Assembly (NCBI GenBank): GCA_023248915.1
Contig: JAHFDQ010000006.1
Location: forward strand, 1,803 to 32,895
DNA from: Archangiaceae bacterium
Lineage (GTDB): Bacteria > Myxococcota > Myxococcia > Myxococcales > Myxococcaceae
Length of the DNA stretch: 31,093 bases
Reading direction: 5' to 3'
Shown: positions 1-7,496 of the stretch, in pieces
Layout: the number at the start of each line of letters is the position of its first letter
How positions within the stretch are numbered: position 1 is the first letter of the stretch
The notes under the pieces: model-generated
Seen by the model: the letters and a program-made list of their open reading frames with translations, nothing else
Databases searched by the model: none
Told to the model about the DNA's origin: nothing
Program-made: the position numbers and the translations under genes

Positions 1-125
1 TCTACGAGGGCCGGCACATCGTCGAGCTCGCGAACCCCGAGCTGGCCCGGAGTCGCCGCGTCGAAGTCGTGCTGAGGGCGGGCGAGCACAAGACGCTTCG
101 CGAACGGCTCGACTCGGTCCCGTAG
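1..125 (+). CDS. C-terminal end of a protein with a PEGA-like tail (5'-truncated by window)
   Basis: The frame beginning at base 3 is open from the window edge to a TAG at 123-125 and encodes about 40 residues. The segment EGRHIVELANPELARSRR followed by VEVVLRAGEHKTL has the pattern of a PEGA domain: a short beta-rich repeat with a 'G-H-x-V-x-[VL]-x-N-P' core and a late 'V-x-x-G-E-x-x-x-L' strand. In myxobacteria PEGA domains often end Ser/Thr kinases or TPR proteins, but the rest of the gene is outside the window, so the full product cannot be named. The frame and the pattern are seen directly; the family assignment is an inference from a short fragment. Confidence 0.6.
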   Translation, partial: YEGRHIVELANPELARSRRVEVVLRAGEHKTLRERLDSVP

Positions 126-254
126 CGCTCGTCGCTCCAGCGCGGTGGTCACCAACAGGCGCACCGCCGGCCGACCCTGCTAGCGTCTCGGGTGATGCGG
201 GGTGAAAAGCCGTTCCAGCGCTCCTCACCGTTCGGCTCGAAGCGAGGTCTACCG

Positions 255-3008
255 GTGCGAACGCTCTGCCTGGTGCTCGTGAGCTGGGCGTTGGGGTGCA
301 CGGTCGAGCCGGTGGACTACACGGGCAAGGCCTGTCCCACCGGGGTTTGCCCGTCCGGCTACGTGTGCGTCACGGGACTGTGCGCGAGAAGCGCCGAGGG
401 CGGCGCCGACGCGGGACTGGACGGTGGAATTGACGCGGGCGGCCCCACCGACGCGGGCCAGGACGCCGGGCTCGACGCCGGTCAGGACGCTGGAATCGAT
501 GCCGGCAGCCCCACCGACGCGGGCCAGGACGGTGGGCTCGACGCGGGCGGCCCCGCCGACGCCGGTCAGGACGCCGGGCTCGACGCCGGCGGCCCCTCCG
601 ACGCGGGTCAGGACGCCGGGCTCGATGCCGGCGGCCCGACCGACGCCGGCACAGATGCGGGTGGGCCCGCCGACGCCGGTCAGGACGCCGGAGTCGATTC
701 CGGCAACCCAACCGACGCGGGCGCCGACGCGGGCCAGGACGCCGGTTCGGTGGTGCAGCCGGTCACCTCGAACGTGAGCGCGGCGCTGCCCCGCCGAGGG
801 TGCATCTCGGTGTCGTACACCCTGGCCCAGCCCGCGAGCCTGCCCTCGAGCGTTTGGGTCGAGGTCTCGCCCGACGGGGGCCCCTACGGCACGGCGTCGC
901 CGGGTCTGGGTGGGTCGGGCATCGTCGGAGTCTCGACCTCGCCCTCGGGCAGTTCGCACACCTTCGTGTGGGACAGCACGACCGACCTCGGCTCGAACCT
1001 CCTCGGCGCGGTGACGGTCCGGGTGAGGGGCGGGCTGTCCGGGCTGTGGGGAAGCCCGGTCGCGTCGACCTCGTTCGCGGTGGACAACCGCCGCGGCATT
1101 TTCGGGCCGGCCACCAACGTCAGCGCGGGGAGCATTCCCTACTCCATCACCATCGGCGACTTGAACGGCGACGGCATTCCCGACCTGGCGGTGACGGACG
1201 CCGGAGGCTGGGACGTCTTGGTCTTCCTGGCGACCTCGCCGGGGACTTTCGGAGCGCCCACCACCTACAGCGTCGGCGCCACGCCCAGCACCACGGCCAT
1301 CGGAGACCTGAACAGCGACGGCAAGCTCGACCTGGCCGTGGTGAATCAGGGCAACAACAACGTCTCGGTGCTGCTGGGGACCGGAAGCGGGACTTTCGGC
1401 TCCGCGACCGGGTTCGACGCAGGAACCAATCCCGGCGGCGTGGCCATCGGCGACCTGAACCGCGACGGCAAGCCCGACCTCGCCGTGGCGAACTACTCCA
1501 GCAGCGACGTCTCGGTGCTGCTCGGCACCGGCACTGGCACCTTCGGCGCCGCAACCAACTTCGGAGCGGGAGTGGCCCCTCACGGCATAGCCATCGGAGA
1601 CTTGAACGGCGACGGCAAGCTCGACCTGGCGCTCGCCAATGGTACCGGCAAGGTCGCGGTGCTGCTGGGGACGGGTGCCGGCAGCTTCCCCGGCGTCTCG
1701 ACCATCGTCACGGGAAGCCAGTCGTACAGCGTGGCGCTCGGCGATTTGAACGGAGACGGCAAGCTCGACGTCGTCGTCGGGAATCAGGTCGGCGACAACG
1801 TCTCGGTGCTCTTGGGAACGGGGACGGGGGCCTTCAACCCGGCCGCGAACTACGACGCGGGGACGAACGTCCAGGACGTGGCCGTCGGCGACCTGAACGG
1901 CGACGGCAAGCTCGACATCGCCGCCGCGGACTACATCGGCAGCAACCTCTCGCTGCTGTTCAATCAGGGCGCGAGCCCGTGCTGGACCGGGTACGCCGCC
2001 GGCGCGAGCGTCGCCGCGGGCACCGGCCCGTTGAGCGTCGCCGTCGGCGACCTGAACCGCGACGGCAAGCCCGACCTGGTCGTGGCCAACCTCGTGGGCA
2101 GCGCCGTGTCCGTCATGCTGGGGACGGGGACGGGGAGCTTCGGCGCGCCGACGAGCTTCCCCGCGGGTGGGACCGCGATGAGCGCGTCAATCGGCGACCT
2201 GAACGGTGACGGCAAGCTCGACCTCGCCGTGGCGAACAGCGCCAACACCGTCTCGGTGCTGCTTGGAACGGGGACTGGAACCTTCGGCGCGGCGACGACT
2301 TTCGCCGCGGGGTCCAGCCCCAACGCCGTGGCCGTTTCCGACCTCAACCTCGACGGCAAGCGCGACCTCGTCGTGGTGAACAGCACGGGCAACAACGTGT
2401 CGGTGCTGCTAGGGACCGGCACCGGAACCTTTGGCGCGGCGACGAATTTCGGGTGCGGAGGCAGCCCGAGGACGGTGGCCGTCGGAGATTTGAATCGCGA
2501 CGGCAAGCCCGACCTCGTCACGGCCAACAACAGCGGAAACAGCGTCTCGGTGCTCCTGGGGACCGGGGCCGGGGCCTTCGGCGCGGCGACCAGCTTCTCG
2601 GTCGGGACCAACCCGTTCGCCGCGGCCATCGGAGACCTGAACGGCGACGGCAGGCCCGACCTCGCCGTCGCGAACGGCACCAGCGGCGATGTTTCGATTC
2701 TGTTGGGGACAGGCGCTGGAACCTTCGGCGCCGCGACGAGCTTCGCCGCCGGAGTCGCCCCGTGGAGCATCGCCATCGCGGACCTGGACGGCGACGGCAA
2801 GCCGGACCTGGCAGTGGCGAATGGCTCGGGCAACGACGTCTCGGTGCTGCTGGGGACGGGGACCGGCACGTTCGCGGCGGCCATTCACTTCGCCACGGGG
2901 ACGAATTCGTACGGGGTGGCCGCCAACGACTTCAACGGCGACGGCAAGCCAGACCTCGCCGTGGCGAATGGGTCCAGCGGCGACGTGACGGTACTGCTCG
3001 CCCGGTGA
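255..3008 (+). CDS. VCBS/FG-GAP repeat lipoprotein with Asp-Ala-Gly linker
   Basis: Probable outer-surface protein of 917 residues. I chose GTG 255 because GAGG at 244-247 lies seven bases upstream and the product then opens with a short hydrophobic signal ending in ALGC, a lipobox-like site (Cys15). ATG 195 in the same frame would add a 20-residue basic leader and cannot be excluded. A small Cys-rich stretch (CPTGVCPSGYVCVTGLC) follows the lipobox. Residues about 50-165 are a DAG/GLDAGGPxDAGQDA linker. A beta-sandwich-like region follows, then about residues 290-917 are 13 repeats of 46-50 residues, each with a core such as GDLNGDGKLDLAV. That D-x-[ND]-x-D-G core is the calcium-binding loop of FG-GAP/VCBS repeats, which build beta-propellers. 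No MYXO-CTERM tail is present, so membrane attachment would rest on the N-terminal lipid. Ligand and role are unknown. Confidence 0.88.
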   Translation: MRTLCLVLVSWALGCTVEPVDYTGKACPTGVCPSGYVCVTGLCARSAEGGADAGLDGGIDAGGPTDAGQDAGLDAGQDAGIDAGSPTDAGQDGGLDAGGPADAGQDAGLDAGGPSDAGQDAGLDAGGPTDAGTDAGGPADAGQDAGVDSGNPTDAGADAGQDAGSVVQPVTSNVSAALPRRGCISVSYTLAQPASLPSSVWVEVSPDGGPYGTASPGLGGSGIVGVSTSPSGSSHTFVWDSTTDLGSNLLGAVTVRVRGGLSGLWGSPVASTSFAVDNRRGIFGPATNVSAGSIPYSITIGDLNGDGIPDLAVTDAGGWDVLVFLATSPGTFGAPTTYSVGATPSTTAIGDLNSDGKLDLAVVNQGNNNVSVLLGTGSGTFGSATGFDAGTNPGGVAIGDLNRDGKPDLAVANYSSSDVSVLLGTGTGTFGAATNFGAGVAPHGIAIGDLNGDGKLDLALANGTGKVAVLLGTGAGSFPGVSTIVTGSQSYSVALGDLNGDGKLDVVVGNQVGDNVSVLLGTGTGAFNPAANYDAGTNVQDVAVGDLNGDGKLDIAAADYIGSNLSLLFNQGASPCWTGYAAGASVAAGTGPLSVAVGDLNRDGKPDLVVANLVGSAVSVMLGTGTGSFGAPTSFPAGGTAMSASIGDLNGDGKLDLAVANSANTVSVLLGTGTGTFGAATTFAAGSSPNAVAVSDLNLDGKRDLVVVNSTGNNVSVLLGTGTGTFGAATNFGCGGSPRTVAVGDLNRDGKPDLVTANNSGNSVSVLLGTGAGAFGAATSFSVGTNPFAAAIGDLNGDGRPDLAVANGTSGDVSILLGTGAGTFGAATSFAAGVAPWSIAIADLDGDGKPDLAVANGSGNDVSVLLGTGTGTFAAAIHFATGTNSYGVAANDFNGDGKPDLAVANGSSGDVTVLLAR
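402..750 (+). repeat. Asp-Ala-Gly coding tandem repeat (about 42 bp unit)
   Basis: This in-frame low-complexity tract encodes variants of GLDAGGPTDAGQDA, a 14-residue (42-base) unit mixed with shorter DAGQDAG units. It separates the N-terminal Cys-rich stretch from the beta-sandwich and VCBS region and probably acts as an extended acidic spacer. Similar units recur in the genes at 6194 and 16561. Confidence 0.85.
1122..3005 (+). repeat. 13 tandem VCBS/FG-GAP repeats, about 138-150 bp each
   Basis: I count thirteen copies by the recurring GDLN-x-DGK-x-DL core. Copy 6 departs most, with an insertion containing a Cys (SPCWTGYAA), and copies 12 and 13 have DLDGDG and DFNGDG cores. Thirteen blades is more than one seven-blade propeller, so two propellers or an open solenoid is likely (inference). 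Confidence 0.85.
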
Positions 3009-3163
3009 CCGTCGAACGTGACGCCGGCGGTCACACTGTGTCCGCCCGGGCTCCGCTCACCGGCTTCGGCGGGGGCCCTAAGTGGGCGTCGGGGCGAAGC
3101 TCCTTGCGCCGGCATGGTCCCTGCTACGCGTCGGCGTCTCACACCTTCCCCCTGGAGATTCCG

Positions 3164-3634
3164 ATGTCCCTTCGCAGCTTGCTCCCGTTCGTCACGTTGC
3201 TCGCCCTCGTAGTCGCCTTGCCGGCCTTCCCGTGCAGCGGAAACCCCAACTGCGGCTGTAACAAGAAGGCCTCCGCCGCCGCTGCCGACCCGAAGCCTGC
3301 CCCGGCCTGTGACGGCAAGTGCGACCACGCCGCCTGCGCCAAGGCCACCGCCGCCGCCCCGGCCGACGGTTCGAAGGTGGTCGAGCTGACGGTCACCGAC
3401 AAGGGCTTCGAGCCCGCCAGCGTGAAGGTGGCGAAGGGCGTGCCGCTGAAGCTGGTGGTGACCCGGAAGACCGATCACACCTGCGCCAAGCAAATTGTGG
3501 TGAAGGACTACGGCATCAACACCGAGCTGCCGCTCAACAAGGCCGTCGAGGTGACGCTCACCCCGAAGGCGGCGGGCAGCATCCGCTACGCCTGCTCGAT
3601 GAACATGATCGCGGGCGTGCTGGTCGTCGAATAG
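3164..3634 (+). CDS. Secreted Cys-rich cupredoxin-like copper protein
   Basis: A 156-residue protein with ATG 3164 preceded by GGAG at 3154-3157. Residues 1-22 form a signal peptide. Residues 24-58 are Cys-rich (C24, C30, C32, C49, C53, C58, plus H55), in the style of a metal-binding tail. Residues 72-156 are a cupredoxin domain of the EfeO/Cupredoxin_1 type, with GFEPASVKVAKGVPLKLVV followed by candidate ligands H105, C107 and C144-x-M-x-M148 near the end. Related cupredoxin domains occur in periplasmic copper carriers and fused to copper ATPases. The likely job is binding copper in the periplasm, for storage, delivery or detoxification; the metal is inferred. No copper ATPase or regulator gene is visible beside it. 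The 155-base gap upstream shows no clear promoter or terminator. Confidence 0.85.
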   Translation: MSLRSLLPFVTLLALVVALPAFPCSGNPNCGCNKKASAAAADPKPAPACDGKCDHAACAKATAAAPADGSKVVELTVTDKGFEPASVKVAKGVPLKLVVTRKTDHTCAKQIVVKDYGINTELPLNKAVEVTLTPKAAGSIRYACSMNMIAGVLVVE

Positions 3635-3649
3635 CTCGGCCGGTCGAAT

Positions 3650-3715
3650 CCCCTTGCCAGGACCGTCTCGGGCGGCTGAACTCCCACCCACCGTCCGCCG
3701 AACATCGGCAAGGGG
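3650..3715 (+). promoter_or_regulatory. Long-range inverted repeat in the 5' leader, covering the Shine-Dalgarno of the 3720 gene
   Basis: CCCCTTGCC at 3650-3658 is the exact reverse complement of GGCAAGGGG at 3707-3715. The right arm contains the AGGGG that serves as ribosome-binding site for ATG 3720. Inside the 48-base interval a GGCGG/CCGCC pair could close an inner stem. If transcribed together, the arms would hide the ribosome-binding site. The repeat is seen directly; regulatory use is inferred, and there is no T-run to make it a terminator. Confidence 0.4.
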
Positions 3716-3719
3716 AAAG

Positions 3720-5276
3720 ATGCGCGCATCACAAGCCTGGGTGGCCGCGGTCGCGCTGACGTTGGGCGGGTGCAAGTGCCAGTCGCCCGCGCCGGCCGGC
3801 GGTACGCTCCCCGACGGCGGAACCTGCGTCGGCGCTGGCGCCCCGTGCGACCCGGCCATTCCGTGCTGCGGAGGCACCTGCGCGGGCAGCGTCTGCACCG
3901 CGACCACCTTCTGCCAGAGCACCGGAGGCAGCTGCTCGGCCAACACCGACTGCTGCCTGAACCAGTGCCAGGGCGGTTCCTGTCTGGGCAGGCTGTGCGC
4001 CGACGTCGGCGCCGCTTGCGCCACGGGCGCCGAGTGCTGCACCCAGACGTGCGGCTCAGGCGGCACCTGCGCGGACCTCACGGGCGGCGGTTGCAAAGTG
4101 CTGGGGCAGGCCTGCGCGTCCTCCGGGGAATGCTGCTCGACCAATTGCCAGAGCGGAGCGTGCGTCAAGGCTTACTACTGCCAGCCCAATGGCGACGTCT
4201 GCACCGACAACGGCCAGTGCTGCGGCAATGCTTGCAGCTCGACCAACGGGAGCCCGGGCCGCTGCCTCGCCATCAGCGGCGGCGGAGGCGGCGGCTGCAC
4301 TCAGGAAGGCAACCCCTGCTCGGGCGGAAGCAATTGTTGCTCGCGCATCTGCTTCGACCCGGGGTCTGGCGCCTCCGTGTGCCTGCCTGCCGGCGGGTGC
4401 CGGCTGACCGGCACGAGCTGTCCGAACGACCAGGCCTGCTGCGGCGGCGGCACGAATCCCAATGGCTCGGTCCAGTGCACGGCGGGCCGGTGCGACAACG
4501 GGCAGGCGTGCAACCCGGTGGGCAACATCTGCGGTGCCCCGGTGCTGCCCGACGGAGGGAAAATCAACGCCTCGCAGGACTGCTGCGACGGCAAGAAGGA
4601 CGTGTGCAAGCTCGACTCGTCGGGCATTCCCAGGTGCTTCGGGGGAGGCTCGGGCCAGTGCCCGACCGGCTACACCGGCGCGGCGGGCTGCTGCATCGCC
4701 GCCGGCGACTCCTGTCAGTTCAAGGACCAGTGCTGCGGTGCCGCGCCGTGCGTTCCGGGCGCGGACGGCGGGCTGCAGTGCACGCAGGGCTCGTGCAAAC
4801 CGGTGGGCGCCGTCTGCGCCGCGACCAGTGAGTGCTGCGCCGGCACCGAATGCCTCGGCACCACCGAACTCTCCACGGCGTGCCAGGTTCCGGTTGTCGG
4901 AGGAGGAGGTGGCGGCGGTGGAGGAGGCGGCGGCGGTCCGTCTGGCGACGCCGGCCTGTGCAGGCCGAACGGTACCGCGTGCTCCGTGGCTACCCAGTGC
5001 TGCTCGGCGCTCTGCGTCGGCGGCAGTTGCCAGGTTCCGGGCGCCTGCCAGCCGCTGGGCGCGGTCTGCACCAGCGCGACGGACTGCTGCGCGGGCACCA
5101 CCTGTGTCGTCTCGGCGGGCTCGACGACCGGCGCGTGCCAACCGAGCGCTTGCGAGGGAGCCGGCCAGCCCTGCACGTCCAGCGCGGGGTGCTGCGCGGG
5201 CCTGTCCTGTCTCGACTCGAGCTCGAACCCGTGCACTGGCGTCGCGGCCTGCACCTGCAACGTCTTTCTGAACTAG
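3720..5276 (+). CDS. Lipoprotein of 13 tandem cystine-knot-pattern (C-C-CC-C-C) modules
   Basis: A 518-residue exported protein. ATG 3720 follows AGGGGAAAG. The signal peptide ends in LTLGGC, a good lipobox (Cys18). After a short Pro/Gly linker, thirteen Cys modules follow in tandem. Most fit C-x6-C-x5-CC-x3/4-C-x(4-11)-C, for example CKVLGQACASSGECC followed by STNCQSGAC. This is the cysteine order of inhibitor-cystine-knot (knottin, conotoxin framework VI/VII) peptides, and also resembles Dickkopf-type Cys-rich domains. Modules 7, 8 and 9 have longer loops. Modules 10 and 11 are separated by a run of 13 glycines. The last module ends in an extra pair (ACTCNVFLN). The many paired cysteines imply a disulfide-rich, protease-resistant surface protein. 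Binding partner and function are unknown. The cysteine framework is seen; the knot topology is inferred. Confidence 0.82.
   Translation: MRASQAWVAAVALTLGGCKCQSPAPAGGTLPDGGTCVGAGAPCDPAIPCCGGTCAGSVCTATTFCQSTGGSCSANTDCCLNQCQGGSCLGRLCADVGAACATGAECCTQTCGSGGTCADLTGGGCKVLGQACASSGECCSTNCQSGACVKAYYCQPNGDVCTDNGQCCGNACSSTNGSPGRCLAISGGGGGGCTQEGNPCSGGSNCCSRICFDPGSGASVCLPAGGCRLTGTSCPNDQACCGGGTNPNGSVQCTAGRCDNGQACNPVGNICGAPVLPDGGKINASQDCCDGKKDVCKLDSSGIPRCFGGGSGQCPTGYTGAAGCCIAAGDSCQFKDQCCGAAPCVPGADGGLQCTQGSCKPVGAVCAATSECCAGTECLGTTELSTACQVPVVGGGGGGGGGGGGGPSGDAGLCRPNGTACSVATQCCSALCVGGSCQVPGACQPLGAVCTSATDCCAGTTCVVSAGSTTGACQPSACEGAGQPCTSSAGCCAGLSCLDSSSNPCTGVAACTCNVFLN
3825..5264 (+). repeat. Array of 13 Cys-module repeats, about 80-160 bp each
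   Basis: Each unit contributes six cysteines including an adjacent CC pair. Module boundaries are short Gly- or Ala-rich linkers, the longest being the poly-Gly tract around 4899-4936. The third to sixth cysteines are the best conserved, and the last inter-Cys loop varies most. Confidence 0.8.
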
Positions 5277-5360
5277 GCGCCTCGCGCGCCTGAGAGTCGG
5301 TGCGAGGCGTTCGGCGGAACGGAGAGTTGCGCCGTCCCGCTGGTGGGCCATCATGTCGTC

Positions 5361-6129
5361 GTGCCGCGACGACTCCGCCAGATGCCCGACGGCTCAGCCG
5401 TGGGGAACATCGGAGTCCACGACCCCTTCGAGCTCATTCGTCACCTCGCGCGCAGCCAGTCCGACCCGCGCAAAGCCGTCGCCGAGTTGGTGCAGAACGC
5501 GCTCGACGAGCAGGCCTCCCAGATCACGATCGAACGATTTCGCGACGCGGGCGAGGCCGTGCTCTCCGTTCTCGACGACGGGCTCGGCGTGATCCCGGAC
5601 CTGCCGCGAAAGGACGCGCTCGCCGCGATCGCCACCAACATCGGGCACTCCCGAAAGCGCCAGATGTCGTTCGACGAACGCATGCGCCAGGCCATGTTGG
5701 GCCAGTACGGCATCGGGCTGCTCGGGTTCTGGGCCGTCGGCCACGAGCTGCGCATCATCTCGCGCGTGGCGAACTCCGAGGTCTGGGCGCTCACGCTCTT
5801 CGAAGACTCGCCTCGCTACACCATCTCGCGCATGCCCGACGTCATCGACCGGGCCCGAGGAAGTCAACGAGCCGCTCCAATCGTGGCGGTCGCGGCTCGT
5901 CGACGAGCGGTGGCAGATCAACACCGGGCACCCCGACTATCGCGCGTTCGCGCAGGAAGCGCGCCCGCGCCTCAGATACGTCGCGATGCTGCTCTCCAAG
6001 GAGATCGTCAGCCGCAACTTCCCGCAGCCCGGCGTGGGCGCGATCTTGGAAGAGCTCGTCGGCCTGCTCGCGGCGCTCGAGCGATCGGGCGCCTGGGGCG
6101 GCCGCACGCGCGAAGATTCCAGCGAATAG
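5361..6129 (+). pseudogene. Broken GHKL (HSP90/MutL/histidine-kinase fold) ATPase gene: internal deletion plus frame change
   Basis: The first part, in the frame of GTG 5361 (or ATG 5382), encodes a clear Bergerat-fold ATPase N-terminus: N-box ELVQNALDE, G1-like DDGLG, and the ATP-lid glycines of GQYGIGLLGFWAVG. Near 5856 coding sense moves to another frame, which reads from GAG 5857 to TAG 6127-6129 and gives a sensible C-terminal helix region (RWQINTGHPDYRAF, RLRYVAMLLSKEIV, GAILEELVGLLAALE). Continuing in the first frame gives only Arg/Ala-rich nonsense to 6326. As I recall, ATPases of this layout carry a substantial middle region between these two parts, so a large in-gene deletion is likely as well as the shift. 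No convincing ribosome-binding site was found. The frame break is seen directly; loss of function is inferred. A sequencing error could explain the shift but not the missing middle. Confidence 0.7.
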
Positions 6130-6193
6130 CCGCTTCCCCACCCTGCTCGTCTTGCGACGTTCACCCTGGCCGAGCCACAATGACGAGGGCTGA

Positions 6194-7363
6194 ATGCAAA
6201 CCTCGGGAAGCAGCAAGCTGTGCTGGAGCGCCGCGACCCTTGCTCTCCGGCCGGCGAGACGCTGCCTGCTCCCCGCGTTGCTCCTGGTGTGGCTCGTCCC
6301 ATTCCGTCCGGCGAGCGCGGCGGTGACCTTGAACGCGGTCACGAACAGCACGGGCATCTGGTACACGGGAATTCCGTCAGACACCTTCTCCCACTCGACC
6401 GCGGGGGCCGACCGGTTACTGCTCGTGATCGTCGCCACCTATTCGACTGCACATTCCCTCATCACCGACGTCACCTACAGCGGAGTCGGTCTCACGCGCG
6501 CCGGATACAGCGCGACGAGCAACGGTCAGGATCGAGCGGAGCTCTGGTTTCTCGTCAATCCACCTTCGGGTGCTCACAGCGTCGTCATCACCCTGCCGGC
6601 GTCCAATCCGGACGGCGTTGCGGCCGCTGTCTCGTTCACCGGAGTGGACCAGACGAGTCCGCTGGGTTCTATTTCCACGGCCATAGGCAACGCCGCCTCC
6701 GCGAGCATCGCGGTCAGCAGCGCCGCGGGAGAGTTGGTTATCGACGGCATCGTTACCGACCAGTCCGGCGGCCAAGTGCTGACGGCGGCGGCCGGACAGA
6801 CGCTTCGCGGCAGTTTCTTTCCGGGCGACGAGCAACTGGGAACCAGCACGACGCCGGGAACGCCCTCGGTGACCACGGCTTGGACGATCTCGAACTCCCA
6901 ACCCTGGTCCATGCTCGGGGTGAGCATCAGGCCGTCGGCGGTGCAGGGCGACGGAGGCCTCGACGCGGGCGGCGACGCCGGCAGTTCCGACGCTGGAGGA
7001 GGCGTCGACGCTGGAAGCCCCGATGCCGGGGACGATGGAGGACTCGACGCCGGGGGCGGCACGGACGCGGGTGACGACGGGGGTTTCGACGACGGCGGCG
7101 GTTTCGACTCCGGCTTCGACGGAGGCCTCGACGCGGGGAGCGGATCAGCATTGAGCGACGACGGAGGACGGGACGCCGGGCTCGACGGCCCCGCAGACGG
7201 CGGCGGCGCTAGGGCCTCTGGAGCGGACTACCGCGTGGGCTGCAACTGTGCGTCGCCGGGCGGGCCCTGGTGGCTGGTGGGGCTAGGGCTCACGCCGTGG
7301 ACGGCCCGCCGGCGGCCGAGGAGGATGCCCGCTGGCGCTGCGCCGGGGTTTCCCCCGCCGTAG
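6194..7363 (+). CDS. Secreted beta-sandwich-like protein with DAG linker and MYXO-CTERM-like tail
   Basis: A 389-residue protein starting at ATG 6194, with GAGG at 6185-6188. A basic N-terminus and hydrophobic stretch (LLPALLLVWLVPF) end at ASA, a signal peptidase I site near residue 43. Residues about 44-250 form a beta-rich domain with motifs such as DRLLLVIVATYS and DVTYSGVGLT, a pattern seen in bacterial surface proteins of unknown ligand. Residues about 252-337 are an Asp/Gly/Ala linker. The end, GCNCASPGG then WWLVGLGL then ARRR, matches the MYXO-CTERM sorting layout; a further 15 residues follow the Arg cluster, which is longer than usual. In that family the Cys is the site for C-terminal processing and surface anchoring by a myxosortase-type enzyme. 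No such enzyme gene is in the window. Confidence 0.82.
   Translation: MQTSGSSKLCWSAATLALRPARRCLLPALLLVWLVPFRPASAAVTLNAVTNSTGIWYTGIPSDTFSHSTAGADRLLLVIVATYSTAHSLITDVTYSGVGLTRAGYSATSNGQDRAELWFLVNPPSGAHSVVITLPASNPDGVAAAVSFTGVDQTSPLGSISTAIGNAASASIAVSSAAGELVIDGIVTDQSGGQVLTAAAGQTLRGSFFPGDEQLGTSTTPGTPSVTTAWTISNSQPWSMLGVSIRPSAVQGDGGLDAGGDAGSSDAGGGVDAGSPDAGDDGGLDAGGGTDAGDDGGFDDGGGFDSGFDGGLDAGSGSALSDDGGRDAGLDGPADGGGARASGADYRVGCNCASPGGPWWLVGLGLTPWTARRRPRRMPAGAAPGFPPP
6947..7206 (+). repeat. Asp-Gly-Gly/Asp-Ala-Gly low-complexity coding tract
   Basis: This tract encodes irregular DGGLDAGG, SDAGGG and DDGGFDDGGG units just before the MYXO-CTERM-like tail. It resembles the linkers at 402-750 and 18937-19480 but is less regular. 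Confidence 0.75.
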
Positions 7364-7496
7364 TCTGCACCTTCACGCCCGCCCCGTCGCGCTGCCCAGG
7401 AAGACGTCCCGAAGCATCGCCCCACGAAGAGTGCCTCGGCGGCCTGGTTCGCGCGCGAGCGTTCCGGAAGGTCGCCGGCTGTGGTCTTGTCTGCGC

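Noticed and set aside
249..1583. 444-codon minus-strand frame opposite the DAG linker and VCBS repeats
   Set aside because: Composition and periodicity mirror the plus-strand repeats; no signal, motif or start context.
3005..3034. Inverted repeat GTGACCG / CGGTCAC after the VCBS gene as a terminator
   Set aside because: Only seven bases with a 16-base loop and no T-run; expected often by chance in such GC-rich DNA.
4056..5354. Long minus-strand open frame opposite the Cys-module gene
   Set aside because: Ala/Arg-rich nonsense composition, no recognisable motif, and complete overlap with a gene showing a strict cysteine pattern.
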